DNA of 64,000 nt, taken from NCBI RefSeq assembly GCF_002443255.2, contig NW_019211458.1, positions 38,416,614 to 38,480,613 of the forward strand. The letters are read 5' to 3'. The stretch is from Varroa destructor (Eukaryota > Arthropoda > Arachnida > Mesostigmata > Varroidae). The notes under the pieces are model-generated. The model had not been told where the DNA came from. It saw only the letters and a program-made list of their open reading frames with translations, and searched no databases. Shown in pieces: positions 1-14,231 of this stretch. Position 1 is the first letter of the stretch, and every line of letters begins with the position of its first letter. Position numbers and translations under genes: made by a program.

Positions 1-779
1 GCAATAATGTATAACAGATCACATTGTCTGTGTGTCTTCGTTTTCGATCCTGCGAGTTACGCATTGCTCAATATTGGCAGATTTGGGCCTATTTAGCTTG
101 CACTAGTGCGCGGGTGATGTTTTGGTTCGCTGTGTCAGTCATCTACGATTTTCAAACGCTGTCCAAGAAGACGAATTGGTGATAAACGCTTAGAAGTATA
201 TATACTTATAACGTGAATCTCATAGGCCGCTGGCCAGCGGCCTCTTACCTGGGATACGAATATTTCCATCTCAGTTACAAAATAGCAAAAGCGGTTCGAT
301 TCGGCCTTAGGTGGTATATTCGTTACTAGCCCTAGGGCTTCGGACGTTTGAACTCAATATCGAAAGGGCTCACTCTGGCCTGGAGTCGTTCGATCTTTAT
401 CCGACTCGAACCGTTTACGACTCAAACATAAGGGCATTGGCATTGAGCTGTTGCGTCGTCATCCTTTCAGGTCATAAACTAGTTTTGAGCTGTGTTTTTA
501 TACTCATTTATATCGACAATCCATCGTTTTATAGCTGTTCTAACAACTATTTATGTTTTAGAACAACGCGAGTTAGCACGACCAGTTATTATAAAGTGCC
601 ATTGATCGAGTCTAGTAAGTGTGCTACCGTGCACTAACAATAAATCTCATATAAACTGGCCTTCTAAATCGAAACCTCTTTCATTAAACGGAACACTGAT
701 ATATCCTTAGCTCCTACTGCTAGGGGGTCAAACCTTAAGGGCGTCCCTAATATATGTTACCTGCATCCTATCTTATGCG

Positions 780-819
<40 letters not shown>

Positions 820-3300
820 GCTATTCAATAAAAACAAATCAAAGTCCAAACTAATCTACGTGGCGTGCCGAAGCGAAGGTTAGCGATCGGTTTCTAACCC
901 TACGCCCTATTGTGCCATCAACAATAGATTTTAACGTAATTCAGCTATGACCTCTAGCCGTTGATGCTACATCAATGCTGGCTGGTAAATCACAACTCTT
1001 GCAATTATGTTGTCGCTTATTATAAGCTGTGTGCGTATTTGTTTCTTTTCAGCTGCTTGTGAGTCCCAATAGCTGCCGGCTTTGGTCAACGGATTTACTA
1101 GTAACGAACTCACCTGTCGTGGTTTGGCGATGGCGTCATTTTTGGGTAGTGACAGTTCATCTAGCTTAGCACGGTATAAGTAGCAGGGAGCCTAAAATTA
1201 TCTTTTATTTTATACAAATTCATTCTGTGATTAGGCTTACGTCAAATAACTGCATCAGTCTCCTACTTCGTACTGCTAGCACTATTCGTATAAACAATAT
1301 GCATATACGCTTACAGAAAACCCAATAAGCACTCAAGGAAAAACGAGTACTTATATTTTTCTGTTTTAGAACACCCTGAGTAATTGGATTTACCTGAAAC
1401 TTCGCTGCGGTTTTTCAGAGGGTTGCCGCTGGCGCATTGATTCTACTATATAGTTGCTAACTTTTACCTCCGACGACGGGTCATATGAACAGATAGGCCC
1501 ACACACATATTGAGCTTTAGCAGCATATAAGACTGGGTATTCTTAGCTGCCGGCTTCGGCCAATCTCACCTATCCCGTCCAACGTTCACAGAATTTTGAC
1601 ACTTTCTTAAAACTATTATTTCATCTGCATATAATAAATGGTTTTGCAGTAGAAACCTAACCGGATTAAATCGTTATACGTCAAAACAAATCTAGGCATA
1701 TTATAGTTCTGGGCTAAAATTCTATCGGCTTACAAAGGGCTGATCACAACGTGTGTAAATAAAGGAAGTTCTCTCATTAAATTAACGACTCGGCGTAGAC
1801 AATTTTGGGATAGCAAAAACACTTACAGAAGGTAGTTCAGTCACAATAACAACAGCGCATTAGAATAGAACATGTCTACCCGTGTCTAGTCAAACAGATG
1901 AAACCTGCTGGTACTTCGCAAGCGGCCAGAGGCTGCACTACATGGCCTATAGTTTAGGGTAATCATAATATTATAAGATGAAAACATCTCGCTACGGAAG
2001 CCAGTGTTATCATTCAAATCAATAGATGATAGCAGCAAAGTTTACTCTACGGAACGCCCATCAGAGCAATACATTGTGTATTGACCAGAGGGGCAGAACT
2101 TTTCAACACCTATGGTTAGAGGCGAAATTATGCATTCAGTGTGGACTTTCGTGCAATTTAGATATTAATTGTAAATATAATCATTCATATTGAGTTTCCT
2201 TCGCTAAAGACGAGACGTTCTTCAGTAATTATATCTCGTGCTGAAAGGAGAGAGATATCCCGAGCGCTGACTTCTAGAATTTTCCAACGCAAGCTACTTG
2301 TAAGCGTCGTGATGAATTAACCGGTTATCTATTGCAATTAATACAAATATATAGTTGTGCTTTGCGAGACGCCCCCTACCGGCACGCCTGTACGTGCTTT
2401 CATTGAGAATGACATATTGTACAGGACAGGGGTGCTACAATACGTTTCTCTAGCACGGCCTTTGTGCTAAAAAATAGTCCAAAGTGGCTTAATTATGCAT
2501 TGCTATGTAAGGACCCGCCACTTATAACACAGTTTGTCATTTTCCTGTAACACATTATGCATCTCAAATAGTCATCAGGAACACTGTTTACCAAATCCCT
2601 AGGCTAGTATATAAGCAAGAGACTAGATGCGAGCCCGTTAACCCGGACGCACGTCAGTGCATCCTGGCCAGTCTTATAATTCTCTAACAAATAAAAATTT
2701 TAGCACCAGCTGTAACATTCAATGTGTATCAGCCGCTTAGAAGTTAATTCGTAAGACGATATAAAATGATATGCTGGTAAAAAAAATGTCTCAAAAAATC
2801 TTGTAATTACAGCCTTCTTTATATATGTTAAATGTAGCCCTACAAACGTATCTACAATGGAAATATTGCAATACAAATAAAAAGCAATACGTATTAAAAA
2901 GATAAAAAAAATCAATTAATCATTAAAATATCTCGGCCCTTCTATGGAAAACTAATAACAAGATGTCGTTTATTTAATCACGTTACTCACACGCAAATTA
3001 TATGACTAACTGTAAGCATTAGCTGAGTATGATAAAAATTTTACACATTTAATTGGCCTTAGGGGCCTAAATATTGGGGCCTTTGTCTCTAAGTCGCAAA
3101 TCTTATACAAGTGAAAACATGGGAAAACCCATAGTGGCATAAAAACATCATCGGTGCTTCAAAAAAATAGGACAATAAAATCAAACAACGAAAAATTTAC
3201 ATAAGTCTGTTAAGTTTAAACGAAGGCGCCAGAGAGAAAGGGGCACGCCTCTAGGCTAATGCTGATCGCCGTCAGGAACCGCTTTCTTAAATCAGTCTCA
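1..3300. other. Non-coding stretch upstream of polyubiquitin gene 1
   Basis: No open frame here resembles a known protein. The longest frame, at 311-637, has a low-complexity hydrophobic composition and no splice or start context. Visible structure is limited to a TA dinucleotide run at 785-816 and a perfect 18-bp palindrome at 225-242 (GGCCGCTGG and its reverse complement). The motif agctgccggctt followed by a pyrimidine/G run occurs twice, near 1070 and 1548, and may mark a degraded repeat. Confidence 0.6.
785..816. repeat. (TA)n microsatellite
   Basis: Sixteen consecutive TA units, uninterrupted, in AT-rich intergenic DNA. No link to a gene is visible. Confidence 0.95.
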
Positions 3301-3318
3301 ACGAATGCACTCATTCGC

Positions 3319-3361
3319 TGACGTCACTAACGCTATATATACGAGTGAACGGAGTGCATCA
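3319..3361 (+). promoter_or_regulatory. Core promoter of polyubiquitin gene 1 (CRE + TATA)
   Basis: A perfect CRE/ATF site TGACGTCA lies at 3319-3326 and a TATA box TATATATA at 3334-3341. An initiator-like TCAACT places the probable start near 3361, about 27 bases after the TATA box. The block CTGACGTCA-N4-CGCTATATA-N-ACGA recurs with the same spacing at 9471-9498 upstream of the second polyubiquitin gene. TGACGTCA is bound by bZIP factors of the CREB/ATF family, so stress or signal control is plausible. The start site itself is inferred. Confidence 0.75.
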
Positions 3362-3445
3362 ACTGCTTACATCGCAGTGCAGCTCCAGATAGATTGTGTG
3401 GGCGTTGGCAGAACATTCCCGAGAAGTCTCTGCTCTACGATAAAC
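3361..3445 (+). other. 5' UTR exon 1 of polyubiquitin gene 1 (inferred)
   Basis: The segment runs from the predicted start near 3361 to a consensus donor, AAC|GTAAG, at 3446. The matching acceptor TTTACAG ends at 4268, three bases before the ATG, giving an 823-base 5' UTR intron. An intron just upstream of the start codon is common in animal polyubiquitin genes. The exon contains heat-shock-like pentamers GAA/TTC/GAG at 3411-3423. Confidence 0.6.
3411..3423 (+). promoter_or_regulatory. Imperfect heat shock element in the 5' UTR
   Basis: The pattern GAA-N2-TTC-N2-GAG has two perfect and one imperfect HSF pentamers in alternating orientation. It lies about 50 bases downstream of the predicted start, an unusual place, so function is uncertain. 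The second polyubiquitin gene has a perfect element upstream, which makes this copy more credible. Confidence 0.4.
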
Positions 3446-4250
3446 GTAAGCTAGATTTGATTGTTCACCTGGCCGACCTTGTTGGCAGGCCCTAGGCATC
3501 TCGTCGAAAATCATGTCGTTCCCACAAGACTTCAAACGTTATCCTAACTCGGCACGACTAGATACCAATCTTAGCTACGAGAGTGCTATTTAGGATTGCG
3601 GAAAATACTCGATATTTCATCCCGTTACTCGAATACGGTCGCCATTTGGTTTTTTTTTGGCTACTTTTCTAGAATACTGAACGAATCAATCCAAGCTGAA
3701 TCTAACTGGTACTCAGCTTCAGGTTTCTGTACTGTAGCTTTGTGGTAGCGTAAATGTCAAGTTACTGGGGTTCGCAATTGTATAGTAATAGATAATTAGC
3801 AAATACTGTGAAATTATTTGCATGATTTTCTGCAGTGTTCAGGCCAGAGGATACAAGGGTATACAGCCTGGGCTTCGACCATTACTGTTCGGCACCCTGC
3901 AATGTGAGGATATAGATTATCATACTAATCTACACAGTATCGCTTGCAATTAGGACCTGTGTAAAATGTGTCGATAAGGTCCGCTGATCAGAAATGCTTA
4001 GATTGATGAAGGGGGTAAAAACGCAGAATGTTATGTATAATTTACTCATACCATTAATGTAGTTGAGTGCGACTAATATGTAGACTATTGCTCGTTTGTG
4101 CCTTGACGGCCTGTGTCAACGAACTTAGTATTTGTCATCGGTTGCGTTGACAACTGCCGTTGCTATGTATAGGCATATTCCGGCTAGCAATGACGCTTTT
4201 ATTTAATTGTATCGTACGTATTAGCATGTCTATTAAATTGCTAATCGTAG

Positions 4251-5189
<939 letters not shown>

Positions 5190-5219
5190 AGGCTATCTAA
5201 AAAAAGCGAAACGCGAAAG

Positions 5220-5459
5220 GTAAGTTACGTAACGTAACGCCACGTTACGTTTTATACGGGTAGGAAATACGTCACTGTCCTTAACAGGGCGTCTCTACGA
5301 CCGAAGCTGCGGCACTGCATTTTAGTTTCAGACTCAATCAAGCTGTTTTAAGGGTGATTGTTGACGGGCCATGGCGTTGTTGATAATAAAATTGTAGTGA
5401 TTTCTAACAGTCGCCCACCCGGGTCACTTGTATTAAAATAATAATTTTCTTTTTTGCAG
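5220..5459 (+). other. Candidate 3' UTR intron of polyubiquitin gene 1
   Basis: A consensus donor GTAAGT lies 30 bases after the stop codon. A pyrimidine-rich acceptor (tttcttttttgcag) ends at 5459. The interval includes a perfect 8-bp stem with a 3-base loop at 5232-5250 (ACGTAACG / CGTTACGT), only 12 bases into the intron. The donor is closer than about 50 bases to the stop, so splicing need not trigger nonsense-mediated decay. No transcript evidence is available. Confidence 0.5.
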
Positions 5460-5701
5460 GTGTCTGGTTGGCCTACAGAGTCGAAGGTGCAGGGTTGGCC
5501 AAGGTAAAAAACCTAAAGAAACTAGGAACCATAGTGACCTTTTAAGTGTGACAAGAAAAAATTTAAGACAAAACATACGACCATCGAATAGAGTTTGAAA
5601 TTAAGGCACATTACTTTTTCTGTTGAATTGACTACGACCAAATTATATAGTCGACCTGTATAAATATCTAAAACATACCCCATTCATATTGTGTAGAACA
5701 A

Positions 5702-5707
5702 AATAAA
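5702..5707 (+). terminator. Poly(A) signal of polyubiquitin gene 1
   Basis: A canonical AATAAA followed by TG-rich sequence, about 510 bases after the stop and downstream of the possible 3' UTR intron. An earlier AATAAA at 5185-5190 overlaps the stop codon and could yield a very short 3' end. Confidence 0.5.
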
Positions 5708-5709
5708 TG

Positions 5710-8700
5710 TTAGACTGTACAAAAACCTAAAATGTTGCTTTATTATTATTATATTTTTTATTATAATACTAGCCAAATATTATAATAGCTAATATATTAG
5801 CTGAGTTGACGTTTTCAGAATTAGTTGTCGGGGTTAAGAAAATACCGTTATCCGTTAATAATCCAAACCTTGTCGATAGAACAAGATTTCCCCATTCGAC
5901 CCCTTTTAATTGAAGCTCACCGTGACATCGTATCAGCTGTGGAAAAATACGTATATGGATATGAGACAGCTGGTCTCGCATCCAGAAATATATATATATA
6001 TAAGGTCGGCTCGTAGCTGTATATATCGGAAAAAGTTTGCTTCGAAGTGAAATACGCAATGGAACCGAATATTTGTTTGGTCGACCAGTTCCCATATGCA
6101 CAACATTTATCATCATTGCGTGAATGACCACAAATGCCGCAGTACTCCTTGCTGTGCTGATTTTTGAAATTGAAAATTTCAAATTGAAAATTTGTTAAAA
6201 TGTTTTACGCGTGCGACCTTACTCTGCAAATATCCGTTTCAGTCTTCAGGATACGTGATATGTATGACCAGGTCTATTTCGAGATGAATCAATAACACAT
6301 AACGATAGATGAAAATCACGTGGATCCATCGTTCTTTAATTTTGTCGTTTGTGATGATTCATATGAATGTTAGTTATATGTATGTTAGTCATTCATCAAC
6401 ATGCTTGGGAAAAACGGTCAACCATCAACCAACTGAAAATTAGTTTCATTGAATTTCACATTCATTTTTATAAATTGAGTACAATGAGCTCTGTGTATGA
6501 CCTCTGCCGAATTCAACGAATTTCTGCATTGAAGTGGAAAAATCATTGACGATGAGGGACGAAATCTAATTTCGTTCAAGTATATTTAAAATTAAGAGGA
6601 TGCGTTGAGTAAGTGCTTTTGTAGCTAATTAAGCTTCCTTCCACTCAAACTAAATTCAACTCACGTTTTCATTGAGCTAAGCCCAAATGATGACAAACAT
6701 ACGCCGAGAACGATTATTTGTCCCTAAATGTCAATTTGCTGCTATACTTTAGCCAAAAAATATTACGTTCTTCGCGAGAGCAGTGAAACTCTTTTTTTCC
6801 TGACCAAATAAATGCATAAACTTTTCCCGCCGCAACTGTACGTACAATTTAGCATATGTGATAGATAAAAACCTACATTGGCATCATTCCGGTATCAGTA
6901 GGATATAAACGCTCAAGCTATACTGATAGAAAGTATGTGAATTCTTAATGCATAATTTTTTTGACTGGGGGGTTTCTGTAGTACTAGGTTTGTTTACTTA
7001 CATGCTCCGTGTGTGGCAAAGATGTAAGTGTGAATAGGGCTGAAAGATGCGTTAGCTCATGAACTTACGAACTGAGTGGTAAGTTCAGATTACTAAAGAA
7101 ACACATCATGAAATAAAAGGATCCCCTAGTACACATCTCACTGTTATGCTAAGTGCTATGTGTGACAAACAAAGTGGCATTGTTCCGCAGTCATTGCACA
7201 CGTCTTAGCTATCCAAAGTCCAGCTACCTTTGTGTACTTTGTTGTCCATCTGTGAACTAAATGTATATGTGCATGATTTTTTTTCTGTATCTTGAAAACA
7301 GTTGGGCAAGCTCAGCACGCGTTAATCTTTTTTTACAAATGGGTCTTTTTACAGTGGATCTTTTTTCAAATATTGGTTGAAACTGCCGATTTTAAATTCA
7401 GGCGTGTGTCATGGAATGGCATTGCAACGTGAATACATGTTATCGGGCATCAACCTTCCCGTTAGATCTATTACGACAGGATACATCACAAAAGATTCAC
7501 GAGCATCCTCATTTATAATAATCGATAGCTAAGTGAACGTGTTTTCAAAATTAAAAACAATTCTTTTTCTGAACGAAAAGTTTTCTGCTATAGTGCGTGA
7601 CATGTCGCCCAGTTTTGTGTGCACGCCTATGACGAGTTTAACCCAGACACAAACAATTTGAGATTTACGCAAGCGCTATAGCTATAAACTTTTTGCATGC
7701 ACTTTTATGCTGACGTAATCGTGCATCGAGTTTTACCGCAGTGGAACCCGCTCTGATTGCTTATTCCCTGTATCTTCCTTGCAACCTGTAATTTTCTCGA
7801 TATTCTATGCGCTGTACATTTGTATTATATTCTATCGAAAATGTATTTAAGTGCCAGGTTTGTGATTTGATTTGATAGGAATATTTTTCTGTACTAGTTT
7901 TTGTCAATAAAGGAAAGGATCACATTACGCGGTAATTTTTTTGTCTAGTAACTGACACGTCTTATAAGAACTAATACAAAGTCAGTAAGGAAATTAACAG
8001 GTGCGAAAAAAAGTTTTGTTTAAATTAGGTAGCAGTTGTGCGTTGTTATTATTGCGCTATTTTTGTTTAAGCACAGCGCCAATTCAATTAAAATATTAGA
8101 CTGTATATGTACAAAGGTTTACACCATTTATCGCGTACGTTTTGGCGCAGCCCAATGCTAGTTACGCCTTGCGTAAAATATAAGGGCTGCTATGAGTCGG
8201 ACGCCAACCTTACTACTCGAAAAGAACTACAATAAGCTGAGCAAGGTCCATGAAAATACTTTATATCATAGCACTCACTGTTCGTATACGTTGCAGATCC
8301 TACCTGCAGCAAACGTCAGAAAAGCATTTATCAATCTTATTCAAGTAGTTAAGTTGTATCAGATAAATAAACTAGGTTTCTTTGGGTGTAGGTTAGGTTA
8401 GGTTAGGTTAGGTGCATTTATTATTAGTTTGGAGAAACGGGTTAAGCTATTACGGAGAAAAAAGGAAATGAAAATTGTTTCAATTTAAAATTACTACTGT
8501 TCCTGAGTGTCCCGTAGCTTCCCGAACACAATAAATCACTAATGTTACTGAGTTGACAATGGTGGCTATTAGAAAATCTCAGTAATGTCATGCCAAATTT
8601 TGAGTTAATGCTATCCGTACGCAATTCGCTTAGCTCCGATGTGACGTCTAGCTTAGTTTGTACAATACGCGAAATAATGATGCCCCATAACCGCAAGATC

Positions 8701-9300
8701 GGCGCTAACCAAATGAGGCAAATTACTAGGGATAATGGATCATCATCCGAACAATGACTGGCACCAGTGTCGATTAGCAGTTCCCTTTTGGTGAAAACCT
8801 TATTTTAGCTAGAGTTTGGGCGCCTGCTTAAATTTGCTTAAAGTGACCCAACTAGTTCTCGTAATGCTTCTTGTAGTAAATTACTAAACTGTTTTAATAA
8901 TAAATGATTCTAAATTTTTTTGCTTTTTCGGCGCTGTTCAGGTGAGTAGAAATACAGCACATCGTCGCATGTCTCAAAATTCGAAATCACACACTGTTTC
9001 CACTTACCTCGAGAAATAGAATAGCAAAAATATTCGGTATTTCAATTGTATAGCAAGGGATAAACAGACAATAGATTGTCAAACAATGAGAATAATCTAG
9101 TAGATGTAAGTGCATTACAGTGTATTCTGTTCTGTGTTAGCTTTAGCGACTTACTAATGTGATTGATTTCGCTAAGACAGATAATCATTATTTCCCGTAA
9201 TATTTCCTCATTTTAGACTAACGTATTGTTGTCGTAACACATTATCTTTTATAACGATCACCTGGCTCAATAATATGGAATGATTTTCTTTTTGCGAGAA
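5710..9300. other. Intergenic region between the polyubiquitin genes
   Basis: No frame in this 3.6 kb resembles a known protein and no RNA gene was recognised. It is AT-rich and holds the short telomere-like tract at 8389-8413. Confidence 0.6.
8389..8413 (+). repeat. Interstitial (TTAGG)n telomere-like tract
   Basis: About four and a half perfect copies of TTAGG, the telomere unit of most arthropods, in intergenic DNA with unique flanks. Interstitial copies usually arise by break repair or telomerase slippage. It is the most taxon-informative simple repeat here, though weak on its own. Confidence 0.85.
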
Positions 9301-9362
9301 GCCTGTGGACTGGAATGGCACCTGTGCGCCAAACATTCAAATTCAAAATTGGCGCGTGCTAC

Positions 9363-9521
9363 GAAGCTTCTCGAATGTGCCTGTTCATTGGTTGTCGTCT
9401 GTGACTCATCTGTTGCCAGGCCCGCGCCAGCGACACAGATTCAAGCGGACCAATCGGCGGCCTCACAGTGCTGACGTCATCAGCGCTATATAAACGAAAG
9501 CAGAACCTAGAGGGCCATTCA
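9363..9521 (+). promoter_or_regulatory. Heat-shock/CRE promoter of polyubiquitin gene 2
   Basis: In order: a perfect heat shock element GAA-N2-TTC-N2-GAA at 9363-9375; an inverted CCAAT (ATTGG) at 9387-9391; a CCAAT at 9450-9454; a perfect CRE TGACGTCA at 9472-9479; a TATA box TATATAAA at 9487-9494; and an initiator TTCAGTC with its A at 9521, 34 bases after the TATA box. Stress-inducible polyubiquitin genes in animals are typically HSF targets. CRE, TATA and spacing match polyubiquitin gene 1, which appears to lack an upstream perfect HSE and CCAAT boxes. The two genes may therefore differ in inducibility. Confidence 0.85.
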
Positions 9522-9582
9522 GTCGGCCACTGTGTTCGGTAGTAGCTGTACCGTGGTTTGCTGTGCAAATCGTCAAGGAAGC
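9521..9582 (+). other. 5' UTR exon 1 of polyubiquitin gene 2 (inferred)
   Basis: The segment runs from the initiator A to a donor GAAGC|GTAAG at 9583. The matching acceptor TTTTACAG ends at 10978, four bases before the ATG, so the 5' UTR intron is 1,396 bases. This mirrors gene 1. Confidence 0.7.
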
Positions 9583-10970
9583 GTAAGAATTGATTTCTGT
9601 AGAGTTTCTTGAAGCATTTATCCTATTTGAGGCCAAACTCGATGTATGTGAAAGGTTTAAGAGTGAGTTTCACGAACGTCTTTCGTTTTTAGCCTCTCGA
9701 ATAAATACGGTCATTCGTTTTTGCTGTGTGTGGGTGTACGGGATGCCTAGCCTTTGCTCGCCGTGGCTTTATGGCTGCTAAAATCCAAGCACTATTCGAC
9801 GAAACCGTTCCTAGATCTTTCTGGTTGTTACGTGTAGCTAGTGCATTCTGTAGACGAAATTTTCGAGGAACGATTACAACGAGTGGTGGCTGTAGTTTCA
9901 CTCTATTGTATATTTAAGTTAGGCCTAGGCAGTGTGAGGTACGCTGGTGACGAAAGGGGCTTGGCTCATCTAGTAGTTAGCACCCCCATCTGGGATTCTT
10001 GGCTGGTTGTCGCTTGACTGAAAAAGGGGTGCACTCGAGGTTCGTCGAGGTATTTGGGGAAATTGCTCTGAATGGGAAAAGTTTTTGCTAGCATTCGTGT
10101 GTACTTCTATTGCCGCCTGGATCTTCTCCAAAACGTAATTCAAGAACTTCCTGATAAGCATTAGTTTCGATAATTATTGTAGGCTGCTCCATAAAGGCTT
10201 TGCAGGTGTAACCATGAAGCAACTTCAACGCGAAATCAAACGAGTGTTTATCGAGAATTTTCTAGTGCTGCAGGTTGCGTTTACGTTGACTAAAATGTAA
10301 TCCTAGCTGCTTTGTGTAACGATGAGTTACAATTTTAAAGTTTGTCTCTGTATGGCGCATGTGCCCAGCTTGCTAGGAAAATTATTCATTTTATGATTAT
10401 CCAATCGAAGCTTCTAGTGTCTTGGTTGCTGTTGTTCGGGTAAATCCTAAGCAGCTGCTTAGAACTTTCTATAAATAAAACTTGTTTGCTCTCAATTTTG
10501 CGTCGATGTGAATCGTGGAGAGATTCTGTGACCATAGTCAGCCCTTTATACGTACGTTCAGGCTTGCCACTACAACTACGCAGCAGCCAAAACGAACCAA
10601 AAGATGGTTTCGTTTTGACCTTCACATCGGCTTAGGTGGCCAGAATTGGCGATACTGACTGCTGGGTAATCTGTTGAATATTGCCACAGAGTGGCGACCT
10701 AGACTGGTCCTGTTTTGTAACTTAACGTTGACTGAATGCGATTGCTTTCGTTAGCATTATCCCTAGGAATTTTCACTTGCAACTTTGCAGTTAACTGTGT
10801 TTCGTCATTGTTGGCTTAGGCGCCGTCGCGTTCCGGTGGTGATAGCTGTCGGTGTTGAGTAACATCTAGCCGATGACTGGAGATCAGTCTCGTTTTCTAT
10901 TATTTACTATATGCCTGTATGCAAATTATTGGCTACGAAGTATGTACCTGACTTTCTATGATATGTGTAA

Positions 10971-12968
<1,998 letters not shown>

Positions 12969-13004
12969 TCTTAATGGGTGAACTGAGCAGCAACCTCAGT
13001 AAAG

Positions 13005-13010
13005 AATAAA
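13005..13010 (+). terminator. Poly(A) signal of polyubiquitin gene 2
   Basis: AATAAA 37 bases after the stop codon, followed by a GT-rich stretch (cggtgttcgg). This gives a very short 3' UTR. Confidence 0.75.
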
Positions 13011-13320
13011 AAAACGGTGTTCGGATATATTACAGTCTTGCCTTAAAAATTGGATCAGATCAAATAAAATTGGTGATATGCGGCGGTGCATAATTTGCGC
13101 GCTATATTATTGTGACAAATTAACTATCATGTCATAAATAAACAATCTTAAAGGAAAAAAACATGAACTAAACACCGTTATCACTTAGATACTATAGATA
13201 AATGCGATAAATGCATTGAACGATTGTTTCTTGTAAAAACGATTGCTTCCAGTAAAAACTGAATTAAACGCTAATAGCTACTTGTACTTTGAAATTGTAA
13301 ACCATAATGTGTGACAGTTT

Positions 13321-13384
13321 ATGCTGTAAGGTGCGATTAGTTTCTAATAACTATGCTGTAAGGTGCGATTAGTTTCGAATAACT
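13321..13384 (+). repeat. 32-bp direct tandem duplication
   Basis: Two adjacent 32-bp copies starting atgctgtaaggtgcgatt that differ at one base (tttctaat versus tttcgaat). It lies in the intergenic space between polyubiquitin gene 2 and CPSF3. No function is visible. Confidence 0.9.
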
Positions 13385-14231
13385 AGACAGTCATAGAAAC
13401 AGGAAGAGATAGAAACATGCGAGCCATTTCTGTGTGCTTTTTCGTCGTTTACCCTACCAACATTTCGGTTTTTCTAGACCCCAAAGGAAGCAAAGTTTTG
13501 CTTTGCTAAAACCCACTTAAAAGCAAAAATTTTTCTGTCAGCCATTGTTTTTTCTGAGCATAGAAATTTTTGTTCTAACCACGCATAGGAGAAATTAGGG
13601 CTAATTATTTTTTATTGAAGGCTTTCGAATCGCATGACTGAACATATTTAGTTTCAACACAAATTTAACTAAGCGTTGCTTTGCGGAACCATGGCCGGCT
13701 CGACTCTATCCCCTACTGTTGTCGCAATGAGCACATCCTTAACGATCTTTCGTTGCTGCTTTTTAATCATACATTGATCTCTATAAGTTCAGTTATTCCC
13801 ATCTTTCTGTAATATTCTATTCCATTTTGATTCCTAAATATCGCTGCTAACTGCTAACAGGCTTTGAGGTTTGCATAACAAAAACAGGTTGGTAAAATTG
13901 TCTATTCATATTTATTTACCCAATTACGTGTTTATTTACTCAATATTGTGCTTCTACTTTATCTACAATAGCAATTGCAGGCAGTATTCACAAATGTTAC
14001 ACTTCGATATTATTCTGATTCTTTCAGAATCTCATTTCACTAGAGCCTCAATTGACGTGATATCCTTCAAGTAAATCCAATGATAATATATCTAATTGCT
14101 GATCACGCACGAATTAAATTCACCCGACAGCAATAATGCCTGGTGTGTTAAGTAATCAACACTGTGTTAATTGTACCGCAGACTGTTGGAATCACTGTAC
14201 TAGCAGTTGCTCGACTTCATTGTTACAGTTA

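Noticed and set aside
398..420. tRNA-like B box (reverse complement of gactcgaacc)
   Set aside because: The flanking bases do not pair into a T stem, and no A box or acceptor stem is present.
311..637. 108-codon open frame on the plus strand
   Set aside because: Hydrophobic, low-information composition, no recognisable family, no splice or promoter context, in a region with no other coding sign.
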